NCBI GenBank assembly: GCA_009783565.1
Contig: WRDF01000010.1
Span: 1 to 64,000, forward strand
Reading direction: 5' to 3'
Length of the DNA: 64,000 nucleotides
From: Rikenellaceae bacterium
GTDB taxonomy: Bacteria > Bacteroidota > Bacteroidia > Bacteroidales > Rikenellaceae
This document shows positions 54,565 through 64,000 of this stretch, one piece after another. The translations under genes were made by a program, and so were the position numbers. Numbering within the stretch: position 1 is the stretch's first letter; every line of letters starts with the position of its first letter. The notes under the pieces are model-generated. The model was given only the letters and a program-made list of their open reading frames with translations. It did not search any database and had not been told where the DNA came from.

Positions 54565-55185
54565 ATGGATAACAAGTTGCAGGAATTAACCCGGAAGCTC
54601 TATGACGAGGGTTTGTCGCGTGGGCGGCAGCAGGCCGAGCTTATGCTTGAAGAAGCGCAGGCTCAGGCGCGAAAGATCGTGGAGGATGCCTGGGCCGAGG
54701 CGAAACGCATCGAACAGCAGGCCGAAAGAAAAGCCAAAGACCTGCATAAAAATACTCTCACGGAGCTGGATCTAGCGGGTAAACAGGCGATTACGAAGCT
54801 GCGCCACGCCATTCGCGATATGGTCGTGGCGTACGCGGTGGACGGGACGGTGGCTCAGGTGACGCTCGACCCTTCGTTCGTGCGTGATGTGCTTATAGCG
54901 GTGACGAAGAACTGGCAGGGAACGTCGCAGGAGCATGTCACGCTGCGGGCGATGCTGCCCGAAGCGATGCGTGGGCGGTTAGACTCAGACTTCGAAAAAA
55001 GCGTGCGTGCGTCGCTCGGCAGTGACATCGAGATAGTTTTCAGCAACGACATAAAGAGCGGATTCCGCATCGCGCCCGCAAAAGGCGGCTATCGTATCGA
55101 CTTTACCGATAAGGCGTTCGATGCGCTGCTGGGAGAGTACCTGCGTCCGCGAGCAAGCGATATGCTGTTCGGCGATGAGAAATAG
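54565..55185 (+). CDS. ntpE: V-type ATP synthase subunit E
   Basis: Peripheral stalk subunit of the V/A-type rotary ATPase. The 206-residue protein starts MDNKLQELTRKLYDEGLSRG and has a long N-terminal coiled coil (AELMLEEAQAQARKIVEDAW, AEAKRIEQQAERKAKDL) and a globular C-terminal part (GFRIAPAKGGYRIDFTDKAF), the family layout. It is the first gene of the operon. An upstream TTG-initiated frame overlaps the promoter and is rejected. Confidence 0.9.
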   Translation: MDNKLQELTRKLYDEGLSRGRQQAELMLEEAQAQARKIVEDAWAEAKRIEQQAERKAKDLHKNTLTELDLAGKQAITKLRHAIRDMVVAYAVDGTVAQVTLDPSFVRDVLIAVTKNWQGTSQEHVTLRAMLPEAMRGRLDSDFEKSVRASLGSDIEIVFSNDIKSGFRIAPAKGGYRIDFTDKAFDALLGEYLRPRASDMLFGDEK

Positions 55186-55201
55186 GGAAACCCGGGCGCG
55201 G

Positions 55202-55319
55202 GCGTCATTGCGAGGGTCGTAGATCCGAAGCAATCTAGTCGTAAAGAAAAAACCCTGGATTGCTTCGCCTTTCAGGCTCGCAATGACGACAGAGATTGCG
55301 GATCAAGTCCGCAATGACA
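55202..55319. repeat. Repeats B and A inside the V-ATPase operon
   Basis: B (55202-55288) has a diverged left arm (GCGTCATTGCGAGGGTCGTA) and an intact right arm. A (55292-55319, GATTGCGGATCAAGTCCGCA with ATGACAA) follows. Both lie between subunit E and the DUF2764 gene. Confidence 0.8.
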
Positions 55320-55358
55320 AGAGGAGATTAGTTAATTTTTAATTCGTAATTGATAATA

Positions 55359-56186
55359 GTGGGTCAGTATTATACTCTTATAGCGGGTCTGCGCGAATAT
55401 GCGCCGGCAGAGGCGGCGCCGAGGGGTTTCGACGCTCCGGCGATCGTGGGCGAGGTGCGCGACACGCTGACGGAGCATGACCGCCGCTATCTGACGCTTT
55501 TTTATCGGTACTACGATATACAGAATATCGTGGGCCTGCTGGCGGGGCGCGTGCATTTTTCGGCGCTCGGCAACCTCACGCGCGAGGAGCTGGAAGAGGA
55601 GCTGAAAACGCCGTCGCGCCTGCCCGATTATATATACAGGATAGTCGCGGCGCACAGTAATCCCGATGACCCTGAGTATGACGACGAGGAGCGGGTGGGG
55701 AGCATCGAAAAAGCGCTCTATGCGGCGTATTACGACGAGTGCGCGCGGTCGCGATGCCGGTTCATCCGTGAGTGGTATGAGTTCGACCGCAACCTGCGTA
55801 ACGTCAGCGCGGCATATACGGCTCGGAGGTTGGGGCGTCCGGTCGCGCCGGAGATTGTGGGCGAGGGTTTCGTGGCAGATACTCTGCGGCGCAGCTCTGC
55901 GGCCGACTTCGGACTCGGCGGCGAGTTGGACTACATCGACCGCGTGATGGCGGCGGTGAGGGAGGACGGTAACCTTATAGAGAAGGAGCGAGTGATCGAT
56001 ATGCTGCGCTGGGAGATGTCGGACGAACTGACGGTGTTCGATTATTTCAATATCAATGCCGTGCTGGCCTATCTGGCGAAGGTGAATATTATATACCGCT
56101 GGGCGGCGCTCGATCCGCGCACGGGCGAGGAGATGTTCCAACGGCTGCTGGCCGCAATGTCGGTCGATACGACGGCGCAGATATAA
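55359..56186 (+). CDS. DUF2764 family protein, probable subunit C counterpart of the V-ATPase
   Basis: A 275-residue mostly helical protein that begins with a GTG start, MGQYYTLIAGLREYAPAEAA; a TTG three codons earlier is an alternative. It matches DUF2764, found only within V-ATPase operons of Bacteroidetes and relatives, at the place where other operons have subunit C (YYDECARSRCRFIREWYEFD, FDYFNINAVLAYLAKVNIIY). By position it may link the rotor to the motor, but this is inference. Repeats flank it on both sides. Confidence 0.82.
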   Translation: MGQYYTLIAGLREYAPAEAAPRGFDAPAIVGEVRDTLTEHDRRYLTLFYRYYDIQNIVGLLAGRVHFSALGNLTREELEEELKTPSRLPDYIYRIVAAHSNPDDPEYDDEERVGSIEKALYAAYYDECARSRCRFIREWYEFDRNLRNVSAAYTARRLGRPVAPEIVGEGFVADTLRRSSAADFGLGGELDYIDRVMAAVREDGNLIEKERVIDMLRWEMSDELTVFDYFNINAVLAYLAKVNIIYRWAALDPRTGEEMFQRLLAAMSVDTTAQI

Positions 56187-56193
56187 AGAGGTA

Positions 56194-56306
56194 TGTCATC
56201 CCGAGCGCGGCACGCAATTGCCGACGAGGGATCTATCGCAAGTTTATAAGTTCAAAAGGAAACGAGCGATAGATTCCTCCGTCCCTGCGAGACGTTCGGA
56301 ATGACA
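56194..56306. repeat. Dispersed repeat C, copy 6, inside the V-ATPase operon
   Basis: A full copy from TGTCATCCCGAGCGCGG to GTTCGGAATGACA. The core GATCTATCGCAAGTTTATAA and inverse CGAGCGATAGATTCCTCC are present. It separates DUF2764 from subunit A. Confidence 0.85.
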
Positions 56307-56333
56307 GAGTTTTTCGTAATTAGTAACTGAAAG

Positions 56334-58079
56334 ATGACAAAAGGCGAGGTACAGGGGATTATATCGAACATGGTGACGGTGCGGGTCGATGGGCCGGTGG
56401 CACAGAACGAGATATGCTATGTGCGGGCGGAGGGTGTCGACCTGATGGCCGAGGTGATAAAGGTAGTGGGCGAGCGCGCCTATATTCAGGTCTACGATTC
56501 GACGCGCGGCCTGCGTACCGGCGACCGCGTGGAGTTCGCGGGGCACATGCTCGAAGTGGAGCTTGCGCCGGGGTTGCTGTCGCGTATCTATGACGGGTTG
56601 CAGAACGACCTGGTGGCGATGGAAGGGTTGTTCATCGAACGCGGAATGCGCACCGCGCCGCTCGATTACGAGATGCTGTGGGAGTTCGAACCGCTGGCGG
56701 CGGCGGGTGACACGGTTAGCGCGGGTTCGTGGCTGGGGCGCGTGCGCGAACAATGGATCGACCACAAGATAATGATGCCTTTCATGATGGCGGGGCGTTA
56801 TGAAGTGCGGAGTGTCGCGCCCGAAGGTTCTTATAAAATAACGGACACTATCGCTGTGGTTGCCGATGCCGAAGGGCGCGAGCACAATATCACTATGGTG
56901 CAGCGGTGGCCGGTGAAAATGCCGATCAGGGCCTACGTCGATAAGCCGCGCCCGTCGCGTATCATGGAGACGGGTGTACGGCCGATCGACACGTTCAACC
57001 CGCTGGCGGAGGGCGGCACGGGGTTTATTCCGGGTCCGTTCGGCGCGGGGAAGACGGTGTTGCAGCACGCTATCTCGAAGCAGGCCGATGCCGATATTAT
57101 CGTTTTCGTGGCGTGCGGCGAACGGGCGAACGAAGTCGTGGAGATTTTCACCGACTTCCCGAAGTTGGACGACCCGCGAACGGGGCATAAACTTATGGAC
57201 CGCACGACGATCATCTGCAACACGTCGAATATGCCTGTGGCGGCGCGTGAGGCGTCGGTCTATACGGGGATGACCATAGGCGAATACTACCGCTCGATGG
57301 GGCTGAAAGTGCTCGTCCTGGCCGACTCCACGTCGCGTTGGGCACAGGCGCTGCGCGAGATGTCGAACCGCTTGGAGGAGCTGCCCGGTCAGGATGCGTT
57401 CCCGATGGATCTGTCGGCGACCATATCGAATTTCTATGCCCGTGCAGGATTGGTGCGGCTCGAAAATGGCGAGACGGGGTCGGTGACATTTCTCGGGACG
57501 GTGTCTCCGGCGGGGGGGAACTTGAAAGAACCCGTTACGGAATCGACGAAAAAGGCTGCGCGATGCTTCTATGCCCTTTCGCAGGCGCGCGCCGACAGCA
57601 AGCGATATCCGGCTATCGACCCTTTGGACAGTTACTCGAAATATCTCGAATATCCGGAGGTCGTCGAATACCTGGACCGCCGCGTGGAACAGGATTGGGC
57701 GTCGATGGTGAACCGCAGCAAGACCATCGTGCGGCGTGGTAAAGAGGCCAACGACCAAATTAATATACTCGGTGACGACGGCGTGCCGCTCGAATACCAC
57801 GAGCGGTTCTGGAAGAGCGAGCTGATCGACTTCGTTATCCTGCAACAGGATGCGTTCGACAAGACTGATGCCAATACGCCGTTCGTGCGCCAGCGGTATA
57901 TGCTGAACCTCGTGCTCGGCATCTGTGACCGGCCGTACGAATTTTCGGGGTTCGAGCAATGTGCGACGTTCTTCAAGACGCTTATCAATACACTGCGGCA
58001 GATGAACTACTCGGAGTGGGAGAGCGAGCGTTTCGCGGAATACCGCAAAGAGGTGGACGATTTTATCAATGAGTTATGA
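56334..58079 (+). CDS. ntpA: V-type ATP synthase subunit A (catalytic)
   Basis: ATP-hydrolysing subunit of the V1 motor, 581 residues. It has the P-loop GPFGAGKTVLQ near residues 233-243, the catalytic Glu in VFVACGERANE, DSTSRWAQALREMSNRLEEL, and the V-type non-homologous insert after about residue 110. The end overlaps the subunit B ATG by four bases (ATGA), so the pair is coupled for balanced synthesis. Confidence 0.98.
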   Translation: MTKGEVQGIISNMVTVRVDGPVAQNEICYVRAEGVDLMAEVIKVVGERAYIQVYDSTRGLRTGDRVEFAGHMLEVELAPGLLSRIYDGLQNDLVAMEGLFIERGMRTAPLDYEMLWEFEPLAAAGDTVSAGSWLGRVREQWIDHKIMMPFMMAGRYEVRSVAPEGSYKITDTIAVVADAEGREHNITMVQRWPVKMPIRAYVDKPRPSRIMETGVRPIDTFNPLAEGGTGFIPGPFGAGKTVLQHAISKQADADIIVFVACGERANEVVEIFTDFPKLDDPRTGHKLMDRTTIICNTSNMPVAAREASVYTGMTIGEYYRSMGLKVLVLADSTSRWAQALREMSNRLEELPGQDAFPMDLSATISNFYARAGLVRLENGETGSVTFLGTVSPAGGNLKEPVTESTKKAARCFYALSQARADSKRYPAIDPLDSYSKYLEYPEVVEYLDRRVEQDWASMVNRSKTIVRRGKEANDQINILGDDGVPLEYHERFWKSELIDFVILQQDAFDKTDANTPFVRQRYMLNLVLGICDRPYEFSGFEQCATFFKTLINTLRQMNYSEWESERFAEYRKEVDDFINEL

Positions 58080-59392
58080 AAGCTTTTCAGAAGATATACA
58101 CGCGGATCGACAACATCACCAAGGCGACGGTGACGCTCACGGCGCGGGGCGTGGGCAACGACGAACTCGCTACGGTGGGCGGCAAGCTGGCGCAGGTGGT
58201 GAAAATCGACGGAGGGGCGGTGACGCTGCAAGTTTTTGCGGGGACGGAGGGCATTGCGACAGATGCGGAGGTAGCGTTTCACGGCGCGCCGCCTGCGCTG
58301 CGGGTGAGCGACGATCTGGCGGGGCGGTTCTTCAACGCCTACGGCCAGCCGCTTGAAGGCGGCGAGCCGGTGGACGGCGAATTGCGCGAGATCGGAGGCC
58401 CGGCGGTGAACCCCTACCGACGTAAACAACCGTCGGAACTCATCGCGACGGGAATAGCAGGCATCGACCTGAACAACACGATCGTTACGGGGCAGAAAAT
58501 CCCGTTCTTCGCCGATTCCGACCAGCCGTATAACGAGGTGATGGGAATGGTGGCGCTGCGCGCGAAGGCCGACAAGATCATTCTGGGCGGCATGGGGATG
58601 ACCAACGACGATTTCCTGTTCTATAAGCATCTGTTCGAGAATGCCGGCGCTCTCGACCACATCGTGAGTTTCATCAACACGACGGAAGACCCGCCGGTCG
58701 AACGGCTGCTGATACCGGATATGGCGCTCACGGCGGCCGAATACTTTGCGGTGGACAAGGGCGAAAAGGTGCTAGTGCTGCTCACGGATATGACCACGTA
58801 TGCCGATGCGCTGGCAATCGTGTCGAACCGTATGGATCAGATTCCGTCGAAGGACTCGATGCCCGGTTCGTTGTACTCCGACCTCGCGCGTATCTACGAA
58901 AAGGCGGTGCAACTGCCGTCGGGAGGGTCGATAACGATTATCGCCGTGACGACGCTTTCGGGCGGCGACATTACGCACGCCGTGCCCGACAACACGGGTT
59001 ATATCACCGAAGGACAGCTGTTCCTGCGTCACGATACGGATACGGGCAAAGTTATCGTAGACCCGTTCCGCAGCCTTTCGCGCCTCAAACAGTTGGTTAT
59101 CGGCAAGAAAACGCGTGAAGACCATCCGCAGGTGATGAACGCGGCGATACGTCTGTATGCCGATGCGGCGAATGCCAAAACGAAGTTGGAGAACGGTTTC
59201 GACCTTACCGACTACGACGAGCGCACGCTCGAATTTGCGCGCGAATATTCCGAAAAACTGCTCTCCATCGATGTGAATATCGACATCGACACGATGCTGG
59301 ACACGGCATGGCGGCTGTTTGCCAAATACTTCACCGTCAGCGAAGTGGCTATAAAGCAGGAGCTGGTGGATAAATACTGGGCAGGGGAATAG
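58076..59392 (+). CDS. ntpB: V-type ATP synthase subunit B (non-catalytic)
   Basis: Nucleotide-binding but non-hydrolysing partner of subunit A, 438 residues. It lacks a Walker A lysine loop and instead has GQKIPFFADSDQPYNEV. Other signatures are TDMTTYADALAIVSNRMDQI, PSKDSMPGSLYSDLARIYEK and TTLSGGDITHAVPDNTGYI. It is coupled with subunit A and lies 5 bp before subunit D. Confidence 0.98.
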   Translation: MKAFQKIYTRIDNITKATVTLTARGVGNDELATVGGKLAQVVKIDGGAVTLQVFAGTEGIATDAEVAFHGAPPALRVSDDLAGRFFNAYGQPLEGGEPVDGELREIGGPAVNPYRRKQPSELIATGIAGIDLNNTIVTGQKIPFFADSDQPYNEVMGMVALRAKADKIILGGMGMTNDDFLFYKHLFENAGALDHIVSFINTTEDPPVERLLIPDMALTAAEYFAVDKGEKVLVLLTDMTTYADALAIVSNRMDQIPSKDSMPGSLYSDLARIYEKAVQLPSGGSITIIAVTTLSGGDITHAVPDNTGYITEGQLFLRHDTDTGKVIVDPFRSLSRLKQLVIGKKTREDHPQVMNAAIRLYADAANAKTKLENGFDLTDYDERTLEFAREYSEKLLSIDVNIDIDTMLDTAWRLFAKYFTVSEVAIKQELVDKYWAGE

Positions 59393-59397
59393 CAGAA

Positions 59398-60014
59398 ATG
59401 TCAATAAAGTTCCAATATAACAAAACCTCGCTGGGCGAGCTGGACAAGCAGTTGAAAATGCGGCGCAAGGCGTTGCCGACCATCAAAAGCAAGGAGTCGG
59501 CATTGCGATTGGAAGTGAAAAAAGCGCGGCAGACGGCTACGGAATTCGAGCGGCAGCTGGGCGAACTTACGCACCGCTATGAATATATGACGGCGCTGTG
59601 GGGCGAGTGGGATGCGGATCTGGTGCGCGTGAAGGACGTGGAACTGAGCGTGGTGAAGATCGCGGGCGTGCGCATACCGGTGCTCGACCGCATCGTGTTC
59701 GACGAGAAGGCCTACGATTTGTTCAGCAGTCCGATATGGTACGCCGACGGAATCGAATTGCTGCGCCAGTTGGCCACGCTGCGCATCGAGTACGATTTTT
59801 TCGCGCGCAAGACGCACTTGCTCGACCGTGCACGCAAGAAAACGACGCAGAAAGTGAACCTCTACGAAAAAGTACAAATACCCGGTTTTCAGGAGGCTAT
59901 ATTGAAAATCAAGCGATTCCTCGAAGACGAAGAGAATCTTTCGAAAAGTTCGCAAAAAATCGTGAAAACGCGGCAGGCGGCGGCAGTAGATGCAGCAATA
60001 AATAAGGATTATTT

Positions 60015-60018
<4 letters not shown>
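59398..60018 (+). CDS. ntpD: V-type ATP synthase subunit D
   Basis: Central rotor shaft, 206 residues, almost entirely two long helices (LDKQLKMRRKALPTIKSKES, ALRLEVKKARQTATEFERQL; TQKVNLYEKVQIPGFQEAIL, KIKRFLEDEENLSKSSQKIV). The N-terminal YNKTSLGELDKQL and the C-terminal REKKKTTQKVNLYEKVQIP-type block are family hallmarks. It overlaps subunit I by four bases. No separate subunit F gene is visible. Confidence 0.95.
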
Positions 60019-62340
<2,322 letters not shown>

Positions 62341-62349
62341 GTTGTTTTC

Positions 62350-63429
62350 ATGGCAAAGACGGGTGGTGCGGACTTCCGGAGCACGGTGACGGCGTTCGGG
62401 CAGATCGGTCGCGACATCGATGCGCGGCGGTTTGCACCCGTGTATTTGCTAATGGGCGATGAGGCATACTTTATCGATGCGCTTGCCGAGAGGTTGGCGG
62501 AAGAAGTATTACCTGGTGAGGCGGAGCGCGCTTTCAGCCGAATCGTAGCGTACGGGAAGGACAGCTTGTCGGGCGATATAGTTAATTTTGCGCGGCAGCG
62601 GCCTATGATGGGCGAGCGTCAGGTGGTCATAGTGCGTGGGGCCCAGCAACTTAAAAAGCTGGACGATCTGTCGGTGTACGTGAAGTCGCCCTCGCCGTCG
62701 ACGGTGCTGGTATTGTGCCACAAGGAAAAATCTGTCGATAAGCGCACCGCGCTCTTCAAGCATATAAAAGAGCATGGGGTGGTTTTCGAATCGGTGCGGC
62801 CGCGCGATTACGAGATCGGCGCGTGGCTGGGCGAACTGGTCCGCTCGAAAGGGCTGGCGATCGAACCCCGCGCGCTCGGAATGCTCACGGAGCATCTCGG
62901 CGTAGAGATAACGCGCATCTCGAACGAATTGGACAAGTTGGTAACGTTCTTGCCTGCGGGAACGGCTACCATCACGGCTGACCACGTGGAGCGCAACGTC
63001 GGCATCAGCAAGGAATTCAACAATTTCGAGCTTACGCGCGCCCTGAGCGAACGTAACATGGGACGCGCGCTACTTATCGCTGAGCACTTCGCGCATAATC
63101 CCAAGGAATGGTATGCCACAACGCTCGGCGTTATGTTCACTCATTTTCAGCGCATTTTTTTGTTGAACTACCAGCGATGGCTGGTGCAAAAAAAAGGTAC
63201 GCCGATGCCGTCGGATGCCGATCTGGCACGGATGCTGAGGCTCACGTCCACGTATTTCTTGGATGAATATAAGACGGCGGCGGCGGGTTATCCGAATCGA
63301 AAAGTCTTCGCGATACTCGGACTGATTCGCGATTACGACATGCGCGGCAAAGGGATGGGTGGCGGCGATGTCACGAAAGGCGAACTGCTGCGCGAATTAT
63401 TACTGAAAATTTTTATAGCACCCGCGTGA
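62350..63429 (+). CDS. holA: DNA polymerase III subunit delta
   Basis: Clamp-loader subunit that opens the beta clamp, 359 residues. Family signs are the N-terminal PVYLLMGDEAYFIDALAERL, the clamp-binding and AAA-like region (QRPMMGERQVVIVRGAQQLK) and the middle EITRISNELDKLVTFL, followed by the helical collar domain (FELTRALSERNMGRALLIAE). It starts 9 bp after the proteolipid gene and may be read from the V-ATPase operon, though the functions are unrelated. Confidence 0.95.
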   Translation: MAKTGGADFRSTVTAFGQIGRDIDARRFAPVYLLMGDEAYFIDALAERLAEEVLPGEAERAFSRIVAYGKDSLSGDIVNFARQRPMMGERQVVIVRGAQQLKKLDDLSVYVKSPSPSTVLVLCHKEKSVDKRTALFKHIKEHGVVFESVRPRDYEIGAWLGELVRSKGLAIEPRALGMLTEHLGVEITRISNELDKLVTFLPAGTATITADHVERNVGISKEFNNFELTRALSERNMGRALLIAEHFAHNPKEWYATTLGVMFTHFQRIFLLNYQRWLVQKKGTPMPSDADLARMLRLTSTYFLDEYKTAAAGYPNRKVFAILGLIRDYDMRGKGMGGGDVTKGELLRELLLKIFIAPA

Positions 63430-63440
63430 GTTTTCAGGTG

Positions 63441-64000
63441 ATGAAAGGCGATTTGGTAAGCATCGATGGGATGGTGGTGGCATTCGGCGAGGCAGGGTTT
63501 TCGCCCGATGCGCTGCTCGCGACCAATTTCGTATACCAAAAACTGCACGCGCTCGCGCGGCGGCCGTTACACGTGGAATGGGCCGCAGAGATCGCCGAAC
63601 GTTCTGCCGAGTCGCTTTACGGACGGCGCGCAGGTCTTACGTCGCAATCGCTTGAAAATGAGATATATGCCCTGCTCGAAGCCAATCGTTATCCGCCGCA
63701 TGGAAGTGCGTTTGCGTCGCTGTATCTCGTGCCGGACGGCGAGAAGTTCATAAGGCTGCTTAGTTGTGAGCGGCAGATGGTTTTTAAGGGATATGCGCTG
63801 ACGACGGGAGTGCGGTGTCTCGTGGTGTCGTATGAACCGCCGCTCGCGCATCACAAAACGGCAGCGTCACTTGCAATGCACTCGTACACGGCCGGCTATG
63901 CGCGTCGCAAGAGTTTCGATGCCGCGTTGGCTGAGAGTGCGGCGGGTGTGCTGACCGGACTTGGCGAATGGCCGGTGTTCGCTATCGTGGGCGATAAGGC
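63441..64000 (+). CDS. Possible class IV aminotransferase-like protein (partial, runs off the window)
   Basis: One frame stays open from the end of holA to the right edge, 186 codons so far. It can start at ATG 63441 (MKGDLVSIDGMVVAFGEAGF) or at GTG 63426, whose GTGA overlaps the holA stop. Segments such as RYPPHGSAFASLYLVPDGEK, PPLAHHKTAASLAMHSYTAG and AGVLTGLGEWPVFAIVGDK resemble the branched-chain/aminodeoxychorismate lyase fold in order, with a Lys-Thr pair near the expected position after the strand LVVSYEPP. The match is loose, and the C-terminal half is missing. Confidence 0.55.
   Translation, partial: MKGDLVSIDGMVVAFGEAGFSPDALLATNFVYQKLHALARRPLHVEWAAEIAERSAESLYGRRAGLTSQSLENEIYALLEANRYPPHGSAFASLYLVPDGEKFIRLLSCERQMVFKGYALTTGVRCLVVSYEPPLAHHKTAASLAMHSYTAGYARRKSFDAALAESAAGVLTGLGEWPVFAIVGDK

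Noticed and set aside
56244..57959. 571-codon minus-strand frame opposite V-ATPase subunit A
   Set aside because: Shadow of subunit A; runs into repeat C and has no protein features.

Overview
The window is chromosomal DNA of an anaerobic member of the Bacteroidetes, most likely order Bacteroidales. The evidence is the many promoters with the phylum-specific -7 box TAnnTTTG (often with TTTG 19-20 nt upstream), a TonB-dependent receptor with a carboxypeptidase-like N-terminal domain, type III glutamine synthetase, pyruvate:ferredoxin oxidoreductase, pyruvate phosphate dikinase, a seven-gene V-type ATPase operon, B12-dependent class II ribonucleotide reductase, a BACON/discoidin/M60 surface peptidase and small proteins typical of the order. 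A gut or host-associated Rikenellaceae-like organism is plausible but is inference. Coding DNA is GC-rich except for two blocks that look AT-richer by eye: the TonB receptor operon (about 0.6-6.1 kb) and a roughly 1-kb insert at 33.0-34.0 kb.

Layout. 0-0.6 kb: a truncated gene end and a promoter/hairpin-bounded candidate small RNA. 0.6-6.1 kb (minus): TonB receptor, beta-helix lipoprotein and purple-acid-phosphatase-like lipoprotein, behind three exact 11-bp-spaced direct repeats that look like a Pho box. 6.2-16 kb: ygiQ, a small HTH protein, dnaK, a secreted thioredoxin, a radical SAM protein with a duplicated promoter/leader, meaB, rnhA, ffh and tRNA-Pro. 16-27 kb (mostly minus): a GH95-like glycosidase, aroB, folA-thyA, class II RNR, folB and glnN. 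27-32 kb: groES-groEL, a secreted EEP nuclease/phosphatase and typA. 32.4-36 kb: frr and pyrH separated by the remains of a restriction-modification locus, then an OmpA-like lipoprotein. 35.7-39.3 kb: a YbbR-like gene, coaE, folP, a LolD-like ATPase, a TIGR02757 protein and tRNA-Met. 39.6-48.7 kb: ppdK, a tandemly duplicated membrane-protein pair, a TrmH-type methyltransferase and PFOR. 48.8-54.4 kb: M60 peptidase, an ECF sigma factor, a Skp-like lipoprotein, an MBL-fold hydrolase and ruvA. 54.5-62.3 kb: the V-ATPase operon E, DUF2764, A, B, D, I, K; then holA and the start of a possible class IV aminotransferase.

How the genes work together. PFOR and PPDK fit anaerobic pyruvate metabolism. 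The V-ATPase rotor subunit carries the set of side chains that binds Na+ in Enterococcus hirae NtpK, so a sodium cycle is predicted. folA, thyA, folB and folP cover much of folate metabolism. Class II RNR and MeaB point to cobalamin use. The first operon looks like a phosphate-starvation scavenging module.

Non-coding DNA. Intergenic spaces are studded with at least five families of dispersed, mostly palindromic repeats (called A to E here) that occur in mosaics, sit inside the V-ATPase operon and in two cases supply the last codons of genes (folA, folP). No CRISPR array, rRNA, complete insertion sequence or prophage was seen. The most unusual points are the Pho-box operon, the decayed methyltransferase beside an intact-looking nuclease, the duplicated promoter/GNRA-hairpin leader, the candidate small RNA and the repeat mosaics.
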